Shown: positions 1 to 6,684 of the stretch, piece by piece
Numbering within the stretch: the first letter of the stretch is position 1
Layout: each line of letters opens with the position of its first letter
Source of the DNA: an uncultured Collinsella sp.
Lineage (GTDB): Bacteria > Actinomycetota > Coriobacteriia > Coriobacteriales > Coriobacteriaceae
Assembly: GCA_902470765.1 (NCBI GenBank)
Contig: CABRHW010000033.1
Coordinates: forward strand, 1-16,088
DNA: 16,088 nt
Direction of reading: 5' to 3'
Notes under the pieces: generated by a model
Told to the model about the DNA's origin: nothing
Databases searched by the model: none
Seen by the model: only the letters and a program-made list of their open reading frames with translations
Translations under genes and position numbers: made by a program

Positions 1-23
1 CACGAGCGGGGGCTCCTATCTTT

Positions 24-1226
24 TTAGTGCCCTCGGATTGGGTCATAGTGTCTGTAGGGGATGGGGCCGTCGCCGTTCTCGACATAGCGGACTATGGCCT
101 TGACAACGGAGTCGCTGATGTAGATGTGGCCGCCCTTCTCGTTGGGTCGATCGTTTCTGGTGGAGAATGCAGCCGAAACCTCGCCTTCCGCAAACGCGTC
201 CACGGTGGAGCCGTTCTTGACGACGATGTCGTCCTGGTAGGTGAAGAGGGCGTTGGCGCCACCGTATCTGCCTTTACTTGCACGGACCGTCACGTTTGCA
301 TGATCGAGGGTGATGCCCTTGTGGGCATAGACGCCATATTCAACACCGTTTACGTTGAGGGAGGCGTTTGTGGCTGCGAGGCTGCCCTTGGCCTCGACGG
401 CAGCGTCTTTCTCGGAGCTTGCCTTGACCTGGCTGCCGTCCGAGATGTTGATATTGCCGCCGCTCCAAAGGGCCTCACCATCGGCTGAGCTTGCCTCGAC
501 CGTCCCGCCACCCTTGATGGTGAGGTTCTTGTCGGCTCCAATACCCTTGTCCTTGGTAGCCCTGGCGGTGACGGCTCCGCTGTCGTCAATCGTGATATTG
601 CCGTTTGCCCTGATGCCATCCGATGCACCCGTGGCGTTGACGTTGCCCGAACCTTTGATAGCGAGATCACCTCCGGCATTGATGGCATCAAACCCAGTGC
701 TCGTGGCGTTGACGGATCCGGCTCCGTCGATGTTGATATTACCCGTGGAGAGGATAGCGTCCTCAGTAGATGTCACGCTGAGCGTGCCGCCCTCGTCGCC
801 TTGGATATTGAGCTCGGCATTCTCGTTAGTGCCATGAGAAACGTTGATGCTTTCGATCCATTCGGCAGTGACGATGTTGGTTCCCGAGTAATTCACGTTG
901 AGCTTGCCTGCGGCCTGGATCTCGCCGCCGTTATAGTTGTTGAGCTTCAAGTCGTCGGCGCCGTCCCACGACCAGGTACCGGCCTCGTCGCTCGCCGCGG
1001 TGTTGTACTTGTTGCCGCCGACCTTGACCCATTCCGCTGCGAGCGAGACGCTCGGCATGAGCAGCGAGCTCACCGTGAGCGCGCACACGGCGCCCGCGAC
1101 GATGCGGCGCATCACGCGGCGCCAGCTGCCGTGCGCGAGTCCTATGCGACGGCGAACGTCGGGTTCGGCAACATGGGTTCCGGCGGTAGTGTCATTGCGT
1201 TTGGGGGTCGTGAACAAGGCTGCCAT
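24..1226 (-). CDS. Secreted beta-helix surface protein, truncated paralogue (probable frameshift)
   Basis: About 400 aa, counted from the ATG at 1226 (MAALFTTPKR), which has GGGAG five bases upstream; the in-frame ATG at 1244 lacks a good ribosome binding site. A long basic N-region, a hydrophobic stretch (IVAGAVCALTVSSLLMP) and LAA before EW form a Sec signal peptide. The mature part consists of short repeats of about 20-25 residues of the form GNI.I.GSG.V.A.S...AI.A, as in right-handed parallel beta-helix proteins. It resembles the Cthe_2159-type carbohydrate-binding family, but I cannot confirm that membership. It is a close paralogue of the gene at 1498-3264, aligning through YISDSVVKAI and then stopping early with no C-terminal domain or anchor. 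Another frame resumes similarity just before the window edge, so it is probably frameshifted and may be a pseudogene. Confidence 0.75.
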   Translation of the reverse strand: MAALFTTPKRNDTTAGTHVAEPDVRRRIGLAHGSWRRVMRRIVAGAVCALTVSSLLMPSVSLAAEWVKVGGNKYNTAASDEAGTWSWDGADDLKLNNYNGGEIQAAGKLNVNYSGTNIVTAEWIESINVSHGTNENAELNIQGDEGGTLSVTSTEDAILSTGNINIDGAGSVNATSTGFDAINAGGDLAIKGSGNVNATGASDGIRANGNITIDDSGAVTARATKDKGIGADKNLTIKGGGTVEASSADGEALWSGGNINISDGSQVKASSEKDAAVEAKGSLAATNASLNVNGVEYGVYAHKGITLDHANVTVRASKGRYGGANALFTYQDDIVVKNGSTVDAFAEGEVSAAFSTRNDRPNEKGGHIYISDSVVKAIVRYVENGDGPIPYRHYDPIRGH

Positions 1227-1284
1227 GGTTGCTCCCGTTCTCATAGGGCCTATACGACTAGATTCAGCGTATCTGCTGGATGTT

Positions 1285-1316
1285 GCCGGCGGTAGTGCCG
1301 TTTGGAGGGCAAAATG
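1285..1316 (-). promoter_or_regulatory. 32-bp element conserved upstream of both surface-protein genes (copy 1)
   Basis: These 32 bases are identical to 3323-3354, and each copy ends 59 bases from the ATG of its gene. The surrounding spacer has diverged between the copies. It contains TTTGCCCTCC and GGCACTACCGCC on the coding (minus) strand. Selective conservation suggests a promoter or activator site. No clear -35/-10 pair could be assigned. Confidence 0.45.
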
Positions 1317-1364
1317 GCCAAAATGGGGGAGAAATAGGCCGCACGCCGGCGCAGGGACCGGCGC

Positions 1365-1404
1365 TAAAAGAAAAGCGCGGGGCCGCATGGCGACTCCGCG
1401 CTTT
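1365..1404 (-). terminator. Intrinsic terminator downstream of the gene at 1498-3264 (duplicated copy)
   Basis: Stem AAAGCGCGGGG pairs with CTCCGCGCTTT (one G-U pair) around a 13-11 base loop, followed on the minus strand by a TTTTCTTTTA tract. It is a diverged copy of the terminator at 3404-3445 behind the permease, carried along by the tandem duplication. It can end transcription from the upstream surface-protein gene. Confidence 0.75.
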
Positions 1405-1430
1405 ATTGTTCAGCTTTTGCAGCCTTGCCC

Positions 1431-1476
1431 TTACGCTACGAAGAAGTAGACGAGGAAGGCAAGGGCCGCGATCCAC
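1431..1476 (-). pseudogene. Remnant of the purine permease 3' end (duplication scar)
   Basis: Reading the minus strand gives WIAALAFLVYFFVA followed by TAA, identical to the last 14 residues of the permease at 3472-4782. Homology with the permease region stops at about 1476, after which the sequence is unrelated and reaches the stop codon of the surface protein at 1500 within about 21 bases. There is no start, so it is a scar of tandem duplication and not a gene. Confidence 0.88.
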
Positions 1477-1497
1477 CCGTCCCGTGCGAAAAAGTGT

Positions 1498-3264
1498 TTA
1501 CGAGCGCTTGCGGCTCACCACGGCGCCTGCGGCGATGGCAGCTGTTCCCGCAAGGGCGGCTGCCAAGATGGCTGCGCTCGAGGCGTCGCCGGTTGCTGCG
1601 AGCTTGCCGGTGGTCTTGGCTCCCGTGGCTGCAAATGCAACGGTCTTGGTCGTCTTCGTGCCCTCGGACTTGGAACCCTCGGGCTTGGTCTCGCCGGGCT
1701 TCTCCTCGGGCTTGGTCTCCTCGGACGGTGCGATGACGGCTTTCTTGGCGATGACATCGTCGTAGGGAGAATCAATCACGGCGTCGCCCGTGCCAATGAC
1801 TTGGCCTGCCTCGTACATGATGCCGTTACTGAGCTCTTCTTTGTGGCGATAGTCAATGACTTTGCCGCCTTCAGGCGTCAGGATGCTGGCGCCTTCGATT
1901 TCGATGGTGCCGATCGCCTTGCCGTCCGCGCTCATGGCAAGGGCGAAGATCGCCGCCGTGTCTCCCTCGGCCGTGACCTTACTGCGGACGATGGAGATGG
2001 TCGCAGGCGTGATGCCCTTCTCGGTCTGGGCGAAGATGCCGATGTTCACGCCCCTGCGCTCAGGGGTCATCTCGCCATCCTGGTCTGTACTGTAGCAGTC
2101 GGGACCGTCGCCACCGATTTCGGCATAGCGGGCTATAGCCTTGACAACGGAGTCACTAATGTAGATGTGGCCACCCGCTTCGTTGGGGTCGTAGTTTCTG
2201 GTGAAAATCGCAGTCGAGAATTTGCCCTCTGCGAGCGCATCCACAGTCGAGCCGTTCTTGATGACGATGTCGTCCTCATCGGTGAAGAGTGCGCTGACTT
2301 CCCCGCCATCTGAGCTTGCGCGGACCGTCACGGTCGCGCCATCGAGCGTGATGCCCTTGTAGACATAGATGCCATACCCAACGCCACTTGCGTTGAGGGA
2401 AGCGTTCGTGACCGTGAGGCTGTTTTTACCGTCGATGGCGGCGTCTTCCTCGGAGCTTGCCTTGACCTGGCTGCCACCCGAGATCTCGATGTTGCCGTCG
2501 GCCCAAATCGCATTGTCTTTGATAGAGCTTGCCTCTACCTTGCCGCCGCCCTTTATGATGAGGCTCTCGTTAGCATCGATACCCTGATCCTCGGTGGCCT
2601 TGGCGGTGACGGTTCCGCTGTTGTCGATCGTGATGTTGCCGTCGGCCCTGATGCCATCCGAATCGCCCGTGGCGTTAACGTTTCCCGAGCCCTTGATGGT
2701 AAGATCTCCCTTAGCATCGATAGCGTCGAACCCGGTGCTCGTGGCGTTGACGGTTCCCGCTCCGTCGATGTTGATGTCGCCGATAGAGATGATGGCGTCG
2801 CTGGACGATGTCACGTTGAGCGTGTCGGATGCGCCACCCTGGATATTGAGCTCGGCGTTTTCATTCGCGCCCTCCTCGACCAGGATGCCGCGGCCGTTGT
2901 TATTGGTGACAGTGTTGTCGCCCCCATAACTCAAGTTGAGCTTGCCGGCAGCCTTGATCGTACCGCCGTCATAGCCGTTGAGCTTCATGTCGTCGGCGCC
3001 GTCCCAACTCCAGGTGCCGGCCTCGTCGCCTGCTGCGGCGTAGTACTGGGTTCCTCCGACATCCACCCACTCGGCGGCAAGCGAGACGCTCGGCATGAGC
3101 AGCGAGCTCACCGTGAGCGCGCATACGGCGCCCACGACGATGCGGCGCGTCACGCGGCGCCAACTGCCGTGTGCGAGCAGCGTGCGACGGCGCACGTCGG
3201 GCTCGACAAAACGGGCTCCTGAGGTTTTGCCATTGCGCTTGGGGGTCGTGAACAAGGCTGCCAT
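1498..3264 (-). CDS. Secreted, cell-wall-anchored beta-helix surface protein with LAATG sorting signal
   Basis: 588 aa from the ATG at 3264, which has GGGAG five bases upstream; the ATG at 3282 is a weaker alternative. Residues 1-41 are a long basic N-region, 42-57 the hydrophobic core, and cleavage is likely after LAA (62-64). Residues from about 120 to 470 carry repeated Asn/Gly/Ser-rich motifs (GNITIDNSGTVTA, GDLTIKGSGNVNA, GNIEISGGSQVKA), typical of a parallel beta-helix. A Lys/Glu/Pro/Thr-rich stalk follows (TKPEEKPGETKPEGSKSEG). The C-terminus has LAATG (555-559), a 20-residue Ala-rich hydrophobic helix and the basic end SRKRS, a sortase substrate layout. LAxTG is the pattern known for class E sortases. 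Its role is probably adhesion or glycan binding at the surface; the ligand is unknown. It lies downstream of a permease but behind a terminator, so it is probably a separate transcription unit. Confidence 0.85.
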   Translation of the reverse strand: MAALFTTPKRNGKTSGARFVEPDVRRRTLLAHGSWRRVTRRIVVGAVCALTVSSLLMPSVSLAAEWVDVGGTQYYAAAGDEAGTWSWDGADDMKLNGYDGGTIKAAGKLNLSYGGDNTVTNNNGRGILVEEGANENAELNIQGGASDTLNVTSSSDAIISIGDINIDGAGTVNATSTGFDAIDAKGDLTIKGSGNVNATGDSDGIRADGNITIDNSGTVTAKATEDQGIDANESLIIKGGGKVEASSIKDNAIWADGNIEISGGSQVKASSEEDAAIDGKNSLTVTNASLNASGVGYGIYVYKGITLDGATVTVRASSDGGEVSALFTDEDDIVIKNGSTVDALAEGKFSTAIFTRNYDPNEAGGHIYISDSVVKAIARYAEIGGDGPDCYSTDQDGEMTPERRGVNIGIFAQTEKGITPATISIVRSKVTAEGDTAAIFALAMSADGKAIGTIEIEGASILTPEGGKVIDYRHKEELSNGIMYEAGQVIGTGDAVIDSPYDDVIAKKAVIAPSEETKPEEKPGETKPEGSKSEGTKTTKTVAFAATGAKTTGKLAATGDASSAAILAAALAGTAAIAAGAVVSRKRS

Positions 3265-3322
3265 GGTTGCTCCCATCCTCATAGGGCCTATGCGATTACG
3301 CCCAGCATATCTGCAGGATGTA

Positions 3323-3354
3323 GCCGGCGGTAGTGCCGTTTGGAGGGCAAAATG
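3323..3354 (-). promoter_or_regulatory. 32-bp element conserved upstream of both surface-protein genes (copy 2)
   Basis: Identical over 32 bases to 1285-1316 and likewise ending 59 bases before the ATG (3264). Its retention while flanking spacer positions drift argues for function in transcription of the surface-protein genes. Confidence 0.45.
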
Positions 3355-3403
3355 TCCAAAACTTGGGAAGCAATATATCGCGCGTCCGTGCGTTGCCTGG
3401 GCT

Positions 3404-3445
3404 TAAAAGAAAAGCGCGGAGCCGCTCGATGCGACTCCGCGCTTT
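3404..3445 (-). terminator. Intrinsic terminator of the purine permease gene
   Basis: Perfect 11-bp stem AAAGCGCGGAG / CTCCGCGCTTT with a 13-base loop, followed on the minus strand by TCTTTTAA. It lies 27 bases past the permease stop codon (3472-3474) and separates it from the surface-protein gene. A duplicated copy is at 1365-1404. Confidence 0.85.
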
Positions 3446-3471
3446 GGCGTTCTGCTTTGGCAGCTTTGCCG

Positions 3472-4782
3472 TTACGCTACAAAGAAGTAGACGAGGAAGG
3501 CAAGGGCTGCGATCCACATGAGCGGCTTGATCTTGGAGGCCTCGCCCTTAAAGAGCGCGACAATCACGTAGGCGATAAAGCCCAGGCCAATGCCGGCAGA
3601 GATGGAGTAGGTGAAGGGAACGCCGGCGACAATCATGAACGCCGGGAAACCCTGCGACACGTCGGACCAGTCGATCTCGGAGGCCTCGCTCATCATGAGG
3701 TAGCCGACGTAGACCAGAGCACCGCAGGTGGCGGCGCTGGAAACGATGGTGACGATGGGGGAGAAGAACGCGGCGAGAATGAACAGCACGCCGGTGGTGA
3801 CGGAGGTGAGGCCCGTGCGGCCACCGTCGGCGGCGCCGGAAGTGGACTCGACGAAGGTGGTGATGGAGGAGACACCCATGAAACCGCCCACAGCAGCGGC
3901 GGCGGAGTCGACGATCAGGATCTCCTTGATATTCTCGACGTTGCCGTCGTCGGTGAGGAACTCGCCCTGCTTGGCCACGGCCATCGCGGTGCCCATGGTG
4001 TCGAAGAAGTCACTCATGAGCAGCGAGAACGAGATGACGAGGAGCGCGGGGTCGGTAAGGACCTTGACGATGGCGGGCACGCCGCCGGCGTCGGCGATGG
4101 GGCCACCGATGCTCGAGAAGTCGAGCGGGGCGATGATACCGGTCGGAGCCTGGGTCACACCTAGGGGGATACCGGCGATGACGGCGACGACGATGCCGAT
4201 GAGCAGCGAGCCGGGGACGTTGCGGCAGGCGAGGGCGACCGTCACCAGGATGGAGATGATGCCGACGATGAAGGTGGGGGAGGTGATGTCGCCCAGACCG
4301 ACGAGTGTACCGGCGCCAGCGGTGATAATGCCGGCATCGCACAGGCCAATCATGGCGATGAACAGGCCCAGACCCACCGAGATGGCGTGACGCAGGACAA
4401 CCGGGATGGCGTCCATGATGGCCTCACGCAGGCCACAAAGCACGAGCAGCAAGATGACGACGCCCTCAAGGAAGATGACGCTCATGGCCACGTGCCAGTC
4501 ACCGCCGCAGACGGTGGTGGTGATTCCAGCGATCATCGCGTTGACGCCTAAGCCCGATGCGCAGGCGAGCGGGCGGTTGGCGAAGATGCCCATGCAGATG
4601 GTCATGATGCCGGCGCCCAGGCAGGTGGCGCAGGCGAGCGCTCCCGCATCGATGCCAGCGCCCGAGAGCACCGCGGGGTTGACGGCGATGATGTAGGCCA
4701 TCGCCAGGAATGTTGTCAGTCCAGCGCGGAGTTCGGTCCCGATTGTGGACTTGCGCTCACTGACGTGAAAAAGTTCGTCCAT
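3472..4782 (-). CDS. NCS2 family (AzgA-type) purine permease
   Basis: 436 aa starting at the ATG at 4782 (MDELFHVSERKSTIGTELRA), preceded by AAGGAAAGGG; a longer frame to 4827 has no ribosome binding site. It is an integral membrane protein with about 12 or more hydrophobic segments. The N-terminal TELRAGLTTFLAMAYIIAVNP, the GLGVNAMIAG segment and the SDFFDTMGTAMAVA segment are hallmarks of the COG2252 adenine/guanine/hypoxanthine permease group (AzgA, PbuG, PbuO). It probably imports purine bases by proton symport. Length is normal for the family, and substrate preference cannot be read from sequence. Its last 14 codons are duplicated at 1431-1476. The leader at 4783-4860 is short and shows no purine riboswitch. 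TATAGT at 4838-4843 (minus) is a weak candidate -10. Confidence 0.92.
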   Translation of the reverse strand: MDELFHVSERKSTIGTELRAGLTTFLAMAYIIAVNPAVLSGAGIDAGALACATCLGAGIMTICMGIFANRPLACASGLGVNAMIAGITTTVCGGDWHVAMSVIFLEGVVILLLVLCGLREAIMDAIPVVLRHAISVGLGLFIAMIGLCDAGIITAGAGTLVGLGDITSPTFIVGIISILVTVALACRNVPGSLLIGIVVAVIAGIPLGVTQAPTGIIAPLDFSSIGGPIADAGGVPAIVKVLTDPALLVISFSLLMSDFFDTMGTAMAVAKQGEFLTDDGNVENIKEILIVDSAAAAVGGFMGVSSITTFVESTSGAADGGRTGLTSVTTGVLFILAAFFSPIVTIVSSAATCGALVYVGYLMMSEASEIDWSDVSQGFPAFMIVAGVPFTYSISAGIGLGFIAYVIVALFKGEASKIKPLMWIAALAFLVYFFVA

Positions 4783-4936
4783 GCATACCCTTTCCTTGTT
4801 CGGCCCCGAGTTTAGGCCGATTGACACGAACTCAACTACTATAGCCCCTTTACGACGCTGTTGTTCCTCGCATGTTGATGTTCGGCGCTTTGTAGCAGAC
4901 GGACGGTATTTTTCGCATGAAAATGTGTGGGTACCG

Positions 4937-4942
4937 TATACT
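4937..4942 (+). promoter_or_regulatory. Candidate -10 box of the first deformylase-like gene
   Basis: TATACT matches the sigma-70 -10 consensus at five of six positions and would start transcription about 25-30 bases before the ATG at 4976. The upstream -35 is weak (TTCGCA near 4912-4917, spacer 19). Confidence 0.45.
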
Positions 4943-4975
4943 TAAGCGGTTACAACGAACTCTTTGGAGGAACGT

Positions 4976-5395
4976 ATGATTAAAGAGCTCTGCCGCGACG
5001 AGGCTATCCTGTCCCAGCGTTGCGAGGTTGCGACCGTCGAGGACGAGTCGGTTGCTCAGGACCTGATCGATACCATCAAGTCGCTCGACGATGCCGGCTG
5101 CCTTGCCGCTAACCAGATTGGCGTTACCAAGAAGGTTTGCGTCTACCTGGACGATGCCGGCGAGCCTCACGTACTCTACAACCCCCGTCTGGTGTTTGGC
5201 CTGGGCGCCAGCAAGATGGAGGAGAGCTGCCTGACGCACGAGGAGGTCACCAAGTCCACGCGCTATATCAAGTGCAAGGTCGCCTTTGATCAGATCGTCG
5301 ACGGCAAGATGCGCGAGCGCAAGCAGGACTTCGTCGGCTTCGAGGCACAGATGATCCAGCATATGATCGACCACTGCCTCGGCAAGTTGGTCTAA
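4976..5395 (+). CDS. Peptide-deformylase-like protein lacking the catalytic Glu
   Basis: 139 aa from the ATG at 4976, which has GGAGG at 4966-4970; a TTG start at 4964 would lie upstream of the binding site's centre and is less likely. Peptide deformylases remove formyl groups from nascent N-terminal Met using a Cys-His-His metal site and a Glu base. Here motif 1 is CLAANQIG (42-49, Gln kept), motif 2 is ESCLT (83-87, Cys85 kept) and motif 3 is QHMIDH (128-133), where the family has QHExDH. Both His ligands remain, but Glu133 (E. coli numbering) is replaced by Met130. The protein is also shorter than typical deformylases (about 150-190 aa). It is either catalytically dead, uses another mechanism, or has another role. 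A second short paralogue with the Glu intact is at 12844-13254. Confidence 0.85.
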   Translation: MIKELCRDEAILSQRCEVATVEDESVAQDLIDTIKSLDDAGCLAANQIGVTKKVCVYLDDAGEPHVLYNPRLVFGLGASKMEESCLTHEEVTKSTRYIKCKVAFDQIVDGKMRERKQDFVGFEAQMIQHMIDHCLGKLV

Positions 5396-5495
5396 GGGGA
5401 TCAAAGCACCGCACCTTGCCGCTCAATCGTCGCTCGCGTACCTTAAGTACGCTTCGCTCCTCTTTCGTGGCAATCTGCGGCACTTTGACCCCTTA
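5393..5495 (+). repeat. Long imperfect hairpin element overlapping the deformylase-like stop codon
   Basis: The outer arms 5393-5413 (TAAGGGGATCAAAGCACC..) and 5476-5495 (..GCACTTTGACCCCTTA) are nearly complementary over about 20 bp. The middle holds a perfect GCGTAC/GTACGC stem (5436-5452) flanked by partially pairing TCGCTC / GAGCGA-type sequence. It could be a REP/MITE-like element or a structured 3' UTR. It is not itself a U-tract terminator. Confidence 0.6.
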
Positions 5496-5540
5496 GACGA
5501 CCTGCGGGGTTAACTTGGTTGAGTTTATCCTGCTTGAATA

Positions 5541-5582
5541 GCCCGGGCGTGACATTGTTGTCATGTCCGGGCTTTTGTGTTT
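5541..5582 (+). terminator. Strong intrinsic terminator between deformylase-like gene and bile salt hydrolase
   Basis: GCCCGGGCGTGACA pairs with TGTCATGTCCGGGC (14 bp, two G-U pairs) across a TTGT loop and is followed by TTTTGTGTTT. It ends transcripts arriving from the deformylase-like gene 145 bases upstream and insulates the hydrolase gene. Confidence 0.9.
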
Positions 5583-5639
5583 AGCGCCTTTTTGTTTGGA
5601 GACAATGAAATTAGAAAGAACGTAAAGCTAGGAGGCGCT

Positions 5640-6605
5640 ATGTGTACGAGTATTCGATTTACCGATAATTCTGGCCACATGTATCTGGGCCGCAATCTCG
5701 ACTGGAGCTTTGACTACGGCCAACAGGTTCGCGTGATGCCGCGCGGGTTTCACATTCCGTATTCGTTTATCGACGACGCGACAGCGGCGCACGCGGTGAT
5801 CGGTATGTGCATCGATTACAAGAACTACCCTATGTTCTTCGACTGCGGCAACGATGCGGGCCTTGCCGTGGCGGGTCTCAATTTCCCGGGTTATGCCGAG
5901 TATGCCGAGGGCCCTGTCGACGGCAAGAACAATATTGCGGCCTATGAGTTTCCCCTGTGGGTGGCAGCGACGTTCTCGACGGTCGATGAGGTCGAGGCCG
6001 CGCTGCGCGATACGGTGATTGTCGCCAAATCTGCCGGAGAGGGGCTGGGCGTGTCGCTGCTCCATTGGATTATCGGCGACAGCCAGCGCAGCATCGTGGT
6101 CGAGATGATGGCTGACGGCCTGCATGTATACGACGATCCGGTCGACACCCTTGCCAACCAGCCGACCTTCCCGTGGCACATGGAAAACCTCCGCACCTAT
6201 ATCACCGCCACAAGCGATTTTCCGCAGACGGCGACATGGCGTGGCGCCGAGCTCAAGCCCTATGGCGCGGGTGCCGGCATGCGCGGCATTCCGGGCGATT
6301 GCTATTCGCCGAGCCGTTTTGTAAAGGCGGCGTACCTCAATGCCAATTACCCGCAAAAGGAGAGCGAGACCGAAAACGTCGTCCGCATGTTCCGCTCGCT
6401 CGAGGGCGTGGTGATGATTGAGGGGGCGTCCAGGATGGGAGATGGCAAGTTCGAGAAGACTATCTACACCGGATGCTTTAGCGCGCGCACGGGCAATTAT
6501 TACTACGCGATGTATGAGGATCCGTCGATTCGCTACGTGAGCCTGATGGATGCCGAGGGCGCGAGCCCCGATAGGCTCGTGGTTCCCGAGCCGCGTCGTT
6601 CGTAG
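5640..6605 (+). CDS. Choloylglycine hydrolase (bile salt hydrolase)
   Basis: 321 aa starting MCTSIRF at 5640, preceded by AGGAGG. This start fits processing: N-terminal nucleophile hydrolases expose Cys2 after Met removal. Visible active-site residues are Cys2, Arg18 and Asp21 (GRNLDW), the NDAGLAVAGLNFPGY segment (bile salt hydrolase style), DDPVDTLANQPTF with the conserved Asn, and GIPGDCYSPSRFVKAAY with the conserved Arg. The length is typical. It hydrolyses the amide bond of glycine- or taurine-conjugated bile salts in the cytoplasm, releasing the amino acid and free bile acid. Penicillin V acylases share the fold, but the AGLNFPG loop favours a bile salt hydrolase. It sits alone between terminators, so it is monocistronic. 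A promoter must lie in 5583-5635, but no clear -35/-10 was found there. Confidence 0.93.
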   Translation: MCTSIRFTDNSGHMYLGRNLDWSFDYGQQVRVMPRGFHIPYSFIDDATAAHAVIGMCIDYKNYPMFFDCGNDAGLAVAGLNFPGYAEYAEGPVDGKNNIAAYEFPLWVAATFSTVDEVEAALRDTVIVAKSAGEGLGVSLLHWIIGDSQRSIVVEMMADGLHVYDDPVDTLANQPTFPWHMENLRTYITATSDFPQTATWRGAELKPYGAGAGMRGIPGDCYSPSRFVKAAYLNANYPQKESETENVVRMFRSLEGVVMIEGASRMGDGKFEKTIYTGCFSARTGNYYYAMYEDPSIRYVSLMDAEGASPDRLVVPEPRRS

Positions 6606-6628
6606 CCGTTAGCTTTACTGCAATGCAA

Positions 6629-6664
6629 AGCGGCCCTGCGTCTCTCGTGAGGTGCAGGGCCGCT
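6629..6664. terminator. Shared terminator hairpin between convergent hydrolase and Kup genes
   Basis: Perfect 11-bp stem AGCGGCCCTGC / GCAGGGCCGCT with a 14-base loop between two converging genes, 24 bases after the hydrolase stop and 20 bases after the Kup stop. T-tracts are weak on both sides, so efficiency is uncertain. Confidence 0.75.
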
Positions 6665-6684
6665 GTCGTTGATTTATGACGTCG

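Noticed and set aside
3340..4164. Plus-strand open frame of 274 codons opposite the purine permease
   Set aside because: Extreme Gly/Asp/Glu/His composition and full overlap with the permease and its terminator indicate a shadow.
4783..4960. Possible purine riboswitch ahead of the NCS2 permease
   Set aside because: The leader is short and I could not find the three-helix purine aptamer pattern or a terminator/antiterminator pair.
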